A DNA stretch of 64,000 nucleotides from the NCBI GenBank assembly GCA_030248195.1, contig JASAND010006526.1, positions 1-64,000 of the forward strand, given 5' to 3'. The notes below the pieces were generated by a model, which was not told the DNA's origin, did no database searches, and saw only the letters and a list, made by a program, of their open reading frames with translations. Origin of the DNA: Trissonchulus latispiculum. Lineage: Eukaryota > Nematoda > Enoplea > Enoplida > Ironidae. Shown here piece by piece: positions 11,061 to 22,408 of this stretch (within the stretch, counting starts at the first letter, position 1; the number at the start of each line of letters is the position of its first letter). Made by a program: the position numbers and the translations under genes.

Positions 11061-11846
11061 GTTATAGCAAGAGTGCATAATTGCAAGAGTGCATAATTGC
11101 ACTATATATTAGAAGAAGAGTAAGCCACTAGAGGGCTCCTCTTCTTGGCATTGCGTAACGGTGCTCCGACCACAATACGCGAATGTTCCCCCGTTTGGTG
11201 GGGGGGGTCGACAAGCATACCCCCTCCCCGTTTGGTGGGGGGGGTCGACAAGCATACCCCCTCCCCGTTTGGTGGGGGGGGGGGTATGCAAAAGGGGTCC
11301 CCGTTTGGTGGTGGGAGCAGCCAGAAGAAGGTCCCCGTTTGGGGAGGAGTAGCCAAGTCAGGCCAAGATTGGCTGAATCTGATTGGCTGTTGGCGACCCC
11401 CCCAAACGGGGACCTCTTTTGCCTACCCCCCCACCAAATGGGGACCTCTCTTTGCTACCCCCCCCACCAAACGGGGACCCATTTTCAAATAGACCAAAAA
11501 TTACCGTAATCCTCTGCTCTACCCCCCCCCCCACCAAATGGGGAGGAGGTCTCTGCAATCTGATTGGCTGTTGGCTCCCCCCCCCCCACCAAACGGGGAG
11601 GGGGTCTCTGCAATCTGATTGGCTGTTGGCTACCCCCCCCCACCAAACGGGGACCTCTTTTCTGCTACCCCCCCCCACAAAACGGAGGGGAGTATGCTTT
11701 GTCGAAGAGAGCCACCCCCATCACCAAACGGGGGAACATTCGCTTATTGTGGTCGGAGCACCGTTACGCAATGCCAAGAAGAGGAGCCCTCTAGTGACTT
11801 ACTCTTCTTCTTATATATAGTGCAATTATGCACTCTTAGTTATAGG
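11061..11846. repeat. Foldback element made of CCCCGTTTGGTGGGG motifs (WDR11 intron 14)
   Basis: The outer arms (11,078-11,190 and 11,735-11,840) are inverted copies including GTGCATAATTGCACTATATA and GGCATTGCGTAACGGTGCTC. The interior is an array of CCCCGTTTGGTGGGGGG in the left half that flips to CCCCCACCAAACGGGG after about 11,390, with CTGATTGGCTGTTGG interspersed. Because the motif length is irregular, several frames stay open on both strands; these proline/glycine-rich ORFs are not genes. The G-runs are candidates for quadruplex structure. Confidence 0.85.
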
Positions 11847-12085
11847 GTGCTTATCCCCGGATTCTCAGCCTGAAGCCAGGAGTGACAACTCAAATGTTGA
11901 CTACATCTGTGGAAGGGGGCCAGCCCTTCATCAGGCTTACGCGCGAACATAGACTCCAGTTACCTTCCCACCGCAATGGTATCCATTCAACGACCAGTTA
12001 AGGATAAACAGCTGGGTTGGCTGGAGCCCACGGCCAAGCGATATGTACTTAGTCCCTTGCTAAAGGGGATTTGTGAAAGCCTTGT

Positions 12086-12174
12086 GGCAGCGGGGATTCG
12101 CTGTTGGGAAAGCGCGGGAAAGCGGACTGTTGGATCCTTAGTCGAACGCCTTAACCACTCGGCCGTCACGGCAC
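12086..12174 (-). ncRNA. tRNA-like sequence (class II, Leu/Ser type), probably decayed
   Basis: The minus strand reads GACGGCCGAGTGGTTAAGGC, a canonical A box and D arm of leucine/serine tRNAs. It is followed by GACTAAGGATCC, where a seven-base loop with U33 gives anticodon AAG (Leu), and by a long variable region. The T arm has lost the GGTTCGA B box (CAGCGAATCCCCGCTG instead) and the acceptor ends do not pair, so this is a pseudogene or a SINE head rather than a working tRNA. Confidence 0.55.
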
Positions 12175-12321
12175 AATTGGCGATAACGTTTATAAGATCA
12201 GAAACAATACAACAAGAAAATTAGCTAGTCGCATCAGTTTTGATTCAGAATAAAACTACTTCAAAATACCGTCAACATTTACACCTTTATTTTAAAAAAC
12301 AAGGCTACTTGTTTTACCCAC

Positions 12322-12430
12322 CATGTCCAAGATGAGAGGACACGATTTTGACATTCGTCTAAGCAGTCTAAGAGAGGTCAGATCCCAGATTTCAATTGGT
12401 TGCTCTTTAAACGAAATGGCCAGATAGCAT
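12322..12430 (-). CDS. WDR11: WDR11 exon 14 (codons 597-633)
   Basis: Acceptor GTTATTACAG before 12,430, donor GTGGGT after 12,322, ending in phase 0. Encodes CYLAISFKEQPIEIWDLTSL followed by RRMSKSCP, matching QYLAVVFRDKPLELWDVRTC and REMSKNFP of vertebrate WDR11. This is a classic WD-repeat strand ending in WD. A donor four bases further (GTAAAA) would break the phase with exon 15. Confidence 0.93.
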
Positions 12431-12866
12431 CTGTAATAACAATGACAAACTAAAAATTTAGTTATAATTCTATAAAACAAAAACATCAAATTTTTGCAAA
12501 ACAATCAACTTTCCAAAACAGGCTTTTAACAAACTAAAGCTGTAATGCTTTACACTGGCAGTCCTACAGCAAATTTTCTTCCCGGTTTCTCTTCTTTCCA
12601 GCGACCAGAATATAGAAACTATTAACAAACCAACTGATTGGACCAACAACTAGGAATGCGCAGAATCCAGTTTTTCAAGATGGATAAAACTACAAATTTG
12701 TTACATTTTCAAAACATTTCTCCGACTTCTGGGAGATTCCGCACCCCTCCCCAAGGTTTCCACGCTTTCCTACCCTTTTCGTACTATTTCAAAAACCGAT
12801 TTCTACTTAACTCCTATTTGAATCAATTAAACCAACCAGTCAATGTTTGTTCACAAAGTATTTAAA

Positions 12867-14449
12867 ACTAAAGTCTGACCAAAAATTCTTGGAACCGAAC
12901 TGTGAGCGCTTGTCCTGAGTTAACCTTTGAAGTTAGCCTGTATAAAGTATATATTTTTAGAAACCTCAGGAGGAGGAGAATCCGATAAAACCATCATATC
13001 CGGTCTATATCCGGTTACCGGATGCCAAATCGATAAAAACGCTTCAGATTCGGAAAGACAATGCTATTCATTCATACGCTAGCACATTGGTCCTTCGCCC
13101 AAGACTTCTCCGAAAATCCCGTCACATCCTGTCTGTGTCCGGTAACCGGATGTCTAGGTCACTAAAACTGTACAGCAAGATGGGTAGGTCGTTCAGTTTC
13201 GCTGATTGAATTTTTAGATTCAGCGGGTCGGAATTAGTCTATATACGAAGTTTTGTCCAATTTGGACCGAAAATGCGTGATTTATGGTCGTATCCGGTGC
13301 GAAAAAAACCGGAAAAATCGGTTTTTCCCGTCTGGTGCTCGGAATCGCGGATAAAAATGTTAGTTTTTGGCACAATGAATATTTGGGAGGCTACTTTCAT
13401 TTTACCGGTGTCAAAGTAATCGAATATCCGGTCGATTTCCGTTTCTGAGCTTTGAAATTTGAGATTTCATGGGCTATTATCTCAGTATCCGGTTGGTCCG
13501 GAAGTCAAATTATTTCATTAAATTGACATTTTGTCTATCCCTAACAAGCATCAACCTGAAATTACTTCATATCTGCTGTCATTTTTGAATGATAGCGTTT
13601 TAAAAATGGTTCAAAAATAAGTTATTTTGCGTGCGACAAAGCTAAGCGTATGGGATCAAATCGCATATCCGGTTTAACAATTACACAAAACAAGCAAAAT
13701 CAGCACGTTTTTAAAACGCTATTATTCAAAAATTACAGCAGATATGAAGTAATTTGAGGTTGATGCTTGTTAGGGATAGACAAAATGTCATTTTAATGAA
13801 ATAATTTGACTTCCGGACCAACCGGATACTGAGATAATAGCCCATGAAATCTCAAATTTCAAAGCTCAGAACCGGAAATCGACCGGATATTCGATTACTT
13901 TGACACCGGTAAAATGAAAGTAGCCTCCCAAATATTCATTGTGCCAAAAACTAACATTTTTTATCCGCGATTCCGAGCACCAGACCGGAAAAACCGATTT
14001 TTCCGGTTTTTTTCGCACCGGATACGACCATAAATCACGCATTTTTGGTCCAAATTGGACAAAACTTCGTATATAGACTAATTCCGACCCGCTGAATCTA
14101 AAAATTCAATCAGCGAAACTGAACGACCTACCCATCTTGCTGTACAGTTTTAGTGACCTAGACATCCGGTTACCGGACACAGACAGGATGTGACGGGATT
14201 TTTGGAGAAGTCTTGGGCAAAGAACCGATGTGCTAACGTAAGAATGAATTAGAATTGTCTTTCCGAATCTGAAGCGTTTTTATCGATTTGGCATCCGGTA
14301 ACCGGATATATACCGGATATGATGGTTTTATAGGGTTCTCCTCCTCCTGACGTTTCTAGAAATATATACTTTATACAGGCTAACTTCAAAGGTTAACTCA
14401 GGACAAGCGCTCACAGTTCGGTTCCAAGAATTTTTGGTCAGACTTTAGT
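12867..14449. repeat. 1.58-kb near-perfect palindrome (foldback) in WDR11 intron 13
   Basis: Starting ACTAAAGTCTGACCAAAAAT at 12,867, the sequence is repeated as its reverse complement ending at 14,449; the arms stay alike to the centre near 13,660. The motif TATCCGGTTACCGGATG is itself a short palindrome within each arm. There is no coding content. The extent of arm identity suggests recent origin or ongoing gene conversion between the arms. Confidence 0.88.
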
Positions 14450-14691
14450 AAAATTTACGAAATGATAAATTTACATTTTTGGTGACACCCCGCCAACCCG
14501 TGGCAGAAAATCTTGACTGCCCTACCAGTTTCCAAGGTTTTTCGAAAGTTATGTTTTTCAGTTTAGTCGACATCCACGTTATCGAAGAGCTTATTGGAAA
14601 TAATACACATTTCAAAACCTCACCGTTCCATTTCACCTCCGATAAGACTTAGTCCGAACAAACACCGATCAAACATCAAACAAATACTTAC

Positions 14692-14761
14692 TGATAATGT
14701 GACACTTTAATCATGTCTACTGGCGTTTCATCGCATTCTGGTCTAAGAGGGCTACACATGC
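14692..14761 (-). CDS. WDR11: WDR11 exon 13 (codons 574-597)
   Basis: A 70-nt exon, too short for ordinary ORF calling. Acceptor TTTATTTTAG before 14,761, donor GTAAGT after 14,692; phase 1 in, phase 2 out. Its end VDMIKVSHYQ matches EMIKVSHLK of vertebrate WDR11 and joins directly to the YLAISF of exon 14. Confidence 0.92.
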
Positions 14762-14959
14762 CTAAAATAAAACAAAAACATTCAACAATTCTACCAAATC
14801 TGTATGCGTAGTAAACCGAGTGTAATATGAAACACCAACACTCTCCGAAATCAGTTACTACTTACTACCTACCACTGCTGCATTTCAGTGGTTATACTTA
14901 TTATAATATATCAGTAGCTAAACGAAAGTATCTGATAAACTGAGCGGGAAGCTTATTTG

Positions 14960-15475
14960 ACCCGGAGTTACATGTGGGCCGAAGGACGTTTTTTGGAGTT
15001 GGCTCAACAGGTCTTAATGCTCAAGAAAATCCGCCAAATGTGCGGTGACACGAAATTTCCCATTGAGTTTTCCGGCAACTTGAGACCTTTTGGCTCAGAC
15101 CAAGAAAAATAACCCTCTGCAATAGCGCCAAAAAATAAGCGAAACCTTTAGGGTAGTTTTGAGAAATCGATTATCAAAAAAATAATCGCAGTTTTGTCAA
15201 AATGGGTGTTTGGCCAAATCTCTAGCTTAAAGCAACGAACTCCAGCTAATTGGCACTGATAAAATGTGCAAATAGACTGTGTATCGATTGAGTATAAATA
15301 TATCAAACAAAAGTGTCCGAAGATTTGGCAGTAATTTGAGAAAAAACTGATTTCCTCAATAATGACCATTTTGACCCCCAAAATTGTATTGGCAAAAACT
15401 GACTTAACTAAGAGACATCGCAAAGGTTGTAAAAGCAAAAAATGTTCATTTCGGTCGGAGCCTTCTTTCCGGCCA
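14960..15475 (-). repeat. Fragment of the TTAA element family
   Basis: Matches, on the opposite strand, the 2,150-2,720 part of the element at 1,958-4,522 and the 46,100-46,540 / 56,520-56,690 parts of the outer element there (TTTGGCAGTAATTTGAG, GGACGTTTTTTGGAGTTGGC). It has diverged and neither TTAA terminus is visible. Confidence 0.6.
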
Positions 15476-15479
15476 TAAC

Positions 15480-15715
15480 AATCAATCCGGCTTCGTCGGA
15501 TTTTTAGGCACTTTTAAGCATTTTTTAGCTATTTTAAGCTTAAATTTAGGTTAAAAATAGGTAATTTTGTAGCTCAGCAGCAAACATAGCTATATTTTAA
15601 GCATTTTAAAAAAATTTTCTTCCCCCCACCCAGAAATCCGTGCCCCCCCAAGACCTGGGGGGACCGCCCCCAGACTTCCCCCCCCCATAAATTTTTGCCT
15701 AGGAAATGCCAGAGT
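15480..15715. mobile_element. G/C-run MITE-like element (WDR11 intron 12)
   Basis: CCGGCTTCGTCGGATTTTTAG core, repeated TTTTAGCTATTTTAAGC motifs, then C-runs around AGACCTGGGGGGACC. Nearly the same layout occurs at 49,545-49,745, where CCAGACCTGGGGGGG and CAGACTTCCCCCCCC recur. Confidence 0.55.
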
Positions 15716-15999
15716 AGATGACAGGCAAGCACGCTGAAATGACATCACGTCAGAGCTCACAAGTTAAGGATAGCACTTATGGGGAAAAAGAGGCCAAAAG
15801 AGAAGCAATTTGAAACCAAAAACTACAGTAAAGAAAAAGAACAATAATTTAAGAATTATGCAGCGAACCGAAGACTTTTCGAAAGTTAAATTGCTCAGTA
15901 ATTAAATAAGACAATAGAAAATAAAGAAATAGATACAAGTAAGGAATTAACACATTTAGATACACCAATAAAGATTGTATAAATCAACTTAAATAATCA

Positions 16000-17150
16000 T
16001 TTTTAATAATTGTTTAAAACATTGAAAAAGCTTCAAATTTGTACCAAGATTTGGCGCTGCAAATTTGGCGCTATTTAGGCGATTTCATTTTTTAATTGTT
16101 TCGCTTTCGAGAAAGTGTCGTCATCGTTCAGTAAACGAGCGAATTCATATAATACTAATTTTTATTAATTAAAGTTTAAGTGTCACAAGTGAAACTTTGA
16201 CTTATGAGATTTTGCAGCTGTTTGCAGGGACTTGTGAACTAGGTTTTTTGGTCAAAAAAAGCGTCGTTTGCAGAAATGAACAATAGTTTTGACGATGCCA
16301 AAAATAAAAATGACGAAAGAATGACCAAGCCCAAATGTGGGAGTAGCACTCAATTTTAACAAGAATGCAAAGTTTCTATTACGTTTTAACAGTGATTTTT
16401 CAAAAAATTTCTCAGATTTTGGGGGCTGCCGCCCCCAAACCCTCGCTTTATGTTGTCTTTGTGATTTACCTATGTTAAGCTTCGAAGATATTTGAATAGT
16501 CAATCACAATCAGTGTATTGTACAAAGCTATAGGCAACGAGACTTCATGCTACATCCTTCAATTGCATTTTGCTCCAAGTTTCTCGTACCATTTTCGCTA
16601 AATATTTTCTTTGAAAGCTTTCTCTTCAGATTATCTCAGCTAGAATGGAATGAGAGCTTATATACGTACGTACCAGTACGTACTATGTTTAAGAACGTTT
16701 ATTGCAGAAATGCTAAAAACTACTGGGGATGGATCTTGAGGGCAGCCTCGTCGTCGCGATTTGAAGGTAAAAAGTAAACAGGAAAAACAGAAAAAAGCAT
16801 ATCAACAAAATTTCACGTGCGCGAATACGTATATTCGCAACTTTTTACCAGATTTTTGGATAGAAAAAGCTTAAAATGTCGTGCGAGTTTTGCAAATATT
16901 CTTATTGTTTCTGCAAAATGAAAAGAACTAAAGATTTGAAGAACGATTTATCTAAAAAGCAAAAAAATTCCTTCAACTTCTGGGGGGCTCCGCCCCCAGA
17001 CCCCCGAATTGTATCGGGGTGCCATCTTCATTGTTAATGCTCAAAGTCACGCTAGTCACCAGATATTTGTAAGTTATTCTCGCGGGACAATGTGAAATAT
17101 GAAGCAACACTCGCCAACAAGGTAAAAATTCAACCAAAGTTACGACTATA
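16000..17150. other. Intron sequence with two GGGGGCTCCGCCCCCAGACC motifs
   Basis: No gene was recognised. Motifs of the type GGGGGCTCCGCCCCCAGACC sit at 16,421-16,447 (TGCCGCCCCCAAACCCTC variant) and 16,980-17,003. Similar motifs occur at 37,441-37,466 and 48,702-48,727. ORFs at 16,252-16,777 lack recognisable features. Confidence 0.45.
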
Positions 17151-17619
17151 GCCTAAAATCAAAACAAAATTGTATTTTTGCAAAAATTTATTTTTGACGT
17201 TGGACAAATAAAAATGACGTTCGGAAAATAAAAATGACGAAAATTTGATGAAATCCGATTTTGAAAAAAACGCTGCTTGTGAACTTGTGACTTGTGGCTT
17301 GATGAAACCGAAACGGGAAAACCAACTTGTGGACAACTTGTCACAAGCAGGGACTTTGCTTGTGACTAATTGTTGATGAAACCAAAATTGCTTGTGGCCT
17401 GTGAACTTGTAACTATGATGAAATAGGCCCCTGGATCGCTGACGTGTGGCAGAGAAAAGAAAACTATACATCTTCATGTGATATTTTTCTCGATCCAACT
17501 ATTTTGAAAAAATTAGGAAAAACAGGAACACAAGAGTTTCAACACACCCTTCAATAGTTCAAATTAATTGACAGTAATCAATAGATTGACAATTAATCAA
17601 TAGATAAACAAGCGGGTAC

Positions 17620-17729
17620 CAGTTCGAATGTCCGTCGAAAATATTTCATTTCGAACGACATTTGCCATACTGAGCGTTTGAATAGACGCTGCACTGATAA
17701 TATGACTGGAAGAGCTCCACTCTAAACAT
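17620..17729 (-). CDS. WDR11: WDR11 exon 12 (codons 537-574)
   Basis: Acceptor GTTTGTTTCAG before 17,729, donor GTACCC after 17,620 (weak but phase-correct). Encodes LEWSSSSHIISAASIQTLSM and VVRNEIFSTDIRTG, colinear with the IEWTSLTSFLSFAT and LVRNELQLVDLPTG of vertebrate WDR11. Confidence 0.92.
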
Positions 17730-17895
17730 CTGAAACAAACAAATACAAGAAAGACACACATAAAAATACACCTAAATCATCATCCTGGGTTGAGAAAGAT
17801 GCATTCTTCGCAACAGAATAAGTCAGTATTCGAGAGTACTAAAATCCTGAAGGCGAAAAACACGTCTTAAACATTTCCAAAAAACAGTCTATTAC

Positions 17896-17980
17896 TTGAT
17901 GGCGGACGAATGAATGGCGAAATCTTTGACAATTTCACCAGATTCCACATCAACCAACTGAACACAACCATCAGAAGTGC
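17896..17980 (-). CDS. WDR11: WDR11 exon 11 (codons 509-537)
   Basis: An 85-nt exon. Acceptor TTGTCTTTAG before 17,980, donor GTAATA after 17,896. Encodes GTSDGCVQLVDVESGEIVKD and FAIHSSAI, aligned with GTSNGSVLVYHLTSG and LSIHSCEVKG of vertebrate WDR11. Confidence 0.92.
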
Positions 17981-18333
17981 CTAAAGACAACAATGCCTTT
18001 CTCGACACTAAATCTGTTTATTTTTATCCAACAAAAAATCCCTAGCATAAGCCCAGAGAAACATTCAAAAATTGCCGGTGGGATTTTTAAGAAATTTTAC
18101 CATTTTGGCTTAAAAAACACATGACAGCTAGTTTTAGCGATTGACTGTCGTAATTTTAAACATAAACATAAAAATCTGCAAGTTTAGAAAACTTAACCCC
18201 ATTTTGGGTGATATTCCCACCGACGGGGATGGAGATTCTCCCCCCCCCGAATGCCTGAAATTAATATTAGAAAAACATTGTGACAACCGTAAAGTACATA
18301 TGCAAAACAATGCGGGCCAACGCCAATGCTTAC

Positions 18334-18434
18334 CTACTGCCAGCAAATCCTTTCCAGCCATGGAACTATCGGTCATGGCACGAACTACGGTTGGCGCAGC
18401 ACCCATACCAGCATGCATACCGCTCAGGACAAAT
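18334..18434 (-). CDS. WDR11: WDR11 exon 10 (codons 475-509)
   Basis: Acceptor ATTTCGTTAG before 18,434, donor GTAAGC after 18,334. FVLSGMHAGMGAAPTVVRAM and GKDLLAV match the FLLTGLLSGLPAPQFAIRM and QPLLAV stretches of vertebrate WDR11. Confidence 0.92.
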
Positions 18435-18759
18435 CTAACGAAATGCAGGACTATTAGAAAACTTTAGATTAAAGACAACATGCATGCTAAGATGTAACCA
18501 CTAACTGACATAGAAATAGACGGAAAGTAACAACTATACCAATGCGATCAATAAGGGAGGTCCGGGAACAAAGGTGCCAATAATTTTTCATCCCCACTGT
18601 ATTTCCAATATAAACATTTAGTACGGAATTTTATGCGGAACAACGAATTTTACACGATAACGATAAACCAAGCATAAGCTCCAACCGCAAGCGGAGATTA
18701 AGGAGGAGGACGGAGTAATTTTTTTCAATTTTTTACGTCGCACAAAAAATTCATCTTAC

Positions 18760-18875
18760 TTTAGCTTTATCACTGGAGACTGAGAGAGCTGATCCAAGGA
18801 TATCTGAATAAAATTCGTCAAGGTAGAGCATCCCGATGACAAACCTTGAAACTCTAGACTTGGAGTATTCGCTGT
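18760..18875 (-). CDS. WDR11: WDR11 exon 9 (codons 437-475)
   Basis: Acceptor TCTGGTTTAG before 18,875, donor GTAAGA after 18,760. It is the only reading frame that joins exon 8 (phase 0) to exon 10 (phase 2) without a stop. The product (SLEFQGLSSGCSTLTNFIQI, then SLDQLSQ) aligns loosely with the poorly conserved linker of vertebrate WDR11 around VSFCGIPVGVL and LSLDNMIGQS. Confidence 0.8.
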
Positions 18876-18954
18876 CTAAACCAGAAAATTTCTGGCTAGT
18901 TCTATTTGCATGCATCAAGGTAAGGTCAGATTGTAAGATATAGTATCAATTATG

Positions 18955-20210
18955 TATTCAGTAAATACTGTATTTACTGGCCGATTTCAGTAAATACGGT
19001 ATTTACTAGTTACAAGACGAGTACATAATATAAGAGTGTGCCACTAGGCACACTGTACGTTATCAGAGCAAAAACTATGCTCTGCTCGCTAACGGCCCAC
19101 CCCCGCCCGCAAATGAATCAGACCCTTGTGACCCCTCCCGCAAATCAGTACCTAGTCGAAACGGGGGTATGCTCACTCGCTCTATGTTTTATGTGCTTAA
19201 ACTCGCAAACACAAGCAGTGTGTGCGCGGATTTTGTGCCCGCTTCGAGCTTTAGAACACAAACATACGTAGTTCACGAAATGCTTTGAAGTGATGGGTCT
19301 AATTTGCGGGGGGGGGGGTGGGCCGTTAGCGAGCAGAGCATAGTTTTTGCTCTGATAACATAGAGTGTACCTAGTGGCACACTCTTATACTATGTACTCT
19401 TGCTAGTAAGAATGGTATTTTCTTTAAAATTCTTATCTTTACACGTAAATACCCTTTTTACTGAAACTCGTCCAGTACCTAAATACAGTATTTTCTAGTA
19501 AATTCTGTATTTTATCTTAAACCCCTTTGTCTTTGTGTGTGGCTGGGAAAACAATGGGCATGCCAACGTGAAGAAACTTCAGAAGTTTAAAAGTTTTAGT
19601 TTACAAAATTAAAAAATTTTAATTTTAATACAGCTTTTAAAATCAAAGCAGATGCACACATGGATTATTCATAATGAATAACGATTATTTAAAAATTCAT
19701 AAGTTGTTACGATTAATTAAAAAGTCATAATTTACCTTAAATATAGTCTTGCCTGCCTTTCCTAATTTAAAAAATATATACACAAATAGCATTTCTAAAA
19801 CTTTAAACATACGTGTGTTTTTACTGCTTTTATGTATTATGTTTATGTTTAACTGTATTAACATTAAAATAATTTTTAATTTTGTAAACTAATGTTTTAA
19901 ACTTCTGAATTTTATCTTCGTGCACCCCCTTTGTACATATAGTGATTATGCATTACCTACCTTTTGACTTTAAACATGACGTCGGCATGCCCTTTGTTTC
20001 CCTAGCCACACACAAAGACAAAGGCGATTACGATAAAAAATACCGAATTTACTAGAAAATACTGTATTTACTGGACGAGTTTCAGTAAAAATGGTATTTA
20101 CGTGTAAAGATAGGAAGTTTAAAGAAATTACCATTCTTACTAGTAAATACCGTATTTACTGAAATCGGCCAGTAAATACATTTACTGAATACAGAAATTA
20201 CTGCGACATA
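18955..20210. repeat. 1.25-kb foldback element with a second foldback nested inside (WDR11 intron 8)
   Basis: The outer arms carry CAGTAAATACTGTATTTACTGG and ACCGTATTTACTGAAATCGG in opposite orientation (18,957-19,018 and 20,130-20,205), with further pairing around GTGTGTGGCTGGGAAA (about 19,540) and TAGCCACACACAAAG (about 20,007). Inside, 19,020-19,400 is a separate palindrome: GAGTGTGCCACTAGGCACAC ... GTGGCACACTCTTATA, whose arms include GAGCAAAAACTATGCTCTGC. A relative of the inner one lies at 61,690-61,830. Confidence 0.8.
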
Positions 20211-21181
20211 TTTACGGAGTAGGCCTGTTGTCGCAATCTTGATGAAAAACTAAACAGAAACGAAGCAAGTATGAGCAAAATTTTAAACGGAATTTAATTA
20301 AGATTAAACTTCCAAGTTTCCGAAAACGCATTTTTACCGCTAAATTTTTTCAAAATTAGCAATGGCCGGAAACGCTCACATCGTCGCAAGACTGCTAGAA
20401 AATGCACTTCCGAACAGCATAATTTACTCACAGAAAACAAACAGTTGCAGGACACGCGACCTTCCCCAGGAAAAAGGATCTTCAGAGATAAATTAATAAT
20501 GTTACTGAGCAAAAATTGGGCTTCCCTCATGTGGAAGGCTCCCTCCATTCCAGATGCCCTTTTCCATATAAAGCCTCCCAATTTTCGACATTACCAACCA
20601 ACACGCCAGAAAATTGCAAATTACACCATTGTGCTATAAATTTTCAAAAAACTTGCTGTCTACGCCGGAACTTTTAACAGATTTTCGCTATTTCATCTAA
20701 AACCCAAACTTCGTCATTGTTTTGCGATTTTTGGGAGTCTTTACTCAAAAACGTTCACACTGAAGAGCCAATACAGTTTACAAATTTTTAGACAAAATAG
20801 TATTTTCTGTGTACTGTAGATGAGCTTCAAACCACGGCAGCGTCCCGAAGCATGGTTGGCACTAAAAGTTGAAACATTATCCGGAAAGCTATTTATAACA
20901 TAAGCTCACGAAAATGACGGGACAGGACGGGACGGTCTCGAAAAAGGAAAATGATTCGCGGCAGCCCTGTAATTTTCTGCTTCGAAACAAAATTGTGCTG
21001 ATATAATTGAACTTCAAATATTTGTCGAATATTATACTTCAATATCGTAATAGTTTTACATCCAGGACCTTCAATTTGATGGCATCAAGCTAAACAGTTT
21101 CCAAAGGAGCGAGCGCCAAACACGTTTTACATGAACATACATACAGACAGGATAAAAAATATAAAAGACATAACAAATTAC
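20211..21181. other. WDR11 intron 8, unassigned part
   Basis: No RNA gene or transposon end was recognised. Positions 20,580-20,720 contain a CTACGCCGGAACTTTTAACAG core of the CGCCGGA MITE group, without clear ends. The 95-codon minus ORF at 20,294-20,581 has no splice context that fits WDR11. Confidence 0.4.
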
Positions 21182-21345
21182 CAAATCAAAAAGCAGAAGA
21201 CGCCCGCTGCTCATCAGAAGGCACAGTTTGGTTTCCGAGACCGACGAAAAGCAAACACCCATAGGCCGATAAGTTTTCATAACTCGAAGACTATCTGAGT
21301 TGCACAAACTCTCATAAATGGCTTCTGCAGGATTGTAAATATCAT
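21182..21345 (-). CDS. WDR11: WDR11 exon 8 (codons 382-436)
   Basis: Acceptor TTATTTTTAG before 21,345, donor GTAATT after 21,182, ending in phase 0. YESLCNSDSLRVMKTYRPMG and CLLMSSGRLLLFDL match YDLRSQCDAIRVTKTVRPF and ALVVSDGRVMIWEL of vertebrate WDR11. Confidence 0.94.
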
Positions 21346-22028
21346 CTAAAAATAAATCCAATACAGTGACATAATAACACCGCTCCAATTTGGCTAAACA
21401 AAAAACGAGGGAACAGGGGACCTCTTCGAAACCAGCCGTACGTTGAAAACTTCATTGGCTCTGCGTATCGTAGACAAAAAATCTCGAAAACTTTCTTACC
21501 TTCACTAAATTTTTACTTAGTGTTTTGCTTCTTTTAGCAGTATAGCTTTCAATAGTTACTCCTACAGACGGTCAATGCAGTAGGCAAGAATGATATGCAT
21601 GACATCTCGTTCCACACAACAAATTATCAATGGGGGGTCGCTTTGGGTCAAAATCGATAGTCACGGATTTCGTTCATTTTCACACACAATATAGGTACAT
21701 ATGTTCCCAAAAACAAGACAAAACATTAGAGTTCGAAACCAAACTGCGGCAGAGATATTCAGCTACAAAGTTGGAAAACTTGAAAATCACTGTGATTTGC
21801 CCTCCAAGGTCATGCTGAGACAGAACGGCAGCGAAATTTAGGTCAACTAATATAGCAAATTAATTCAGTAGGTTGGCTAATATTTTAATACTAAAACGAC
21901 TCCGGGATATCCAGCCAGTCGTTCACAGTACATTCTTCAATTGTAAACTGAGCCTTTTCCATCTAACTGTGCCCTAAAACTTTAACTTGCTCTAACCGCC
22001 AGATACTACATTTCAGACACATAGTTAC

Positions 22029-22408
22029 CTGGGGTTTCTCTAGCCCAAAAAAGTGGGGGGATCCCCCCCACTTGTGGGGGGGAAGACCAAAAGTGGGGGG
22101 GATAAAATGGGCTAAAAATGCTAAAAATGCGGTAAAAATTGCGTGTTTTCTACGTATACTGCTACATCTAAGCTAAAAAGTGCTCAAAAATCAAGATTTA
22201 GTACCAAAATAGACGATTTTTAACCAAAAAATTCCAGCGAAGCCGGAAAGTTTTTGAAAATTTTGACCAAAAATCCTAAAAATGTGGCATTTTCTGGGCA
22301 CCTTATAGTGAGTGGGGGGGGGAAGCCCAAAAAAGTGCGGGGGACGAGTGGGGGGGGAACCCAAAAAGTGGGGGGTCCCCCCCACCCCCCCCACTAAAGA
22401 AAACCCAG
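22029..22408. mobile_element. 380-bp MITE, G-run family (WDR11 intron 7)
   Basis: TIRs CTGGGGTTTCTCTAG (left) and CTGGGTTTTCTTTAG (reverse complement of the right end), each followed by G/C-runs with AAAAAAGTGGGGGG. The core has GCGAAGCCGGAAAGTTTTTG. The flanks TAGTTAC and TAGTTCT suggest a short, imperfect target duplication. A close copy in the same orientation sits at 52,127-52,515. Confidence 0.75.

Noticed and set aside
11102..11873. Many overlapping proline/glycine-rich ORFs on both strands
   Set aside because: They arise from the CCCCGTTTGGTGGGG array and change frame with motif length; no independent coding evidence.
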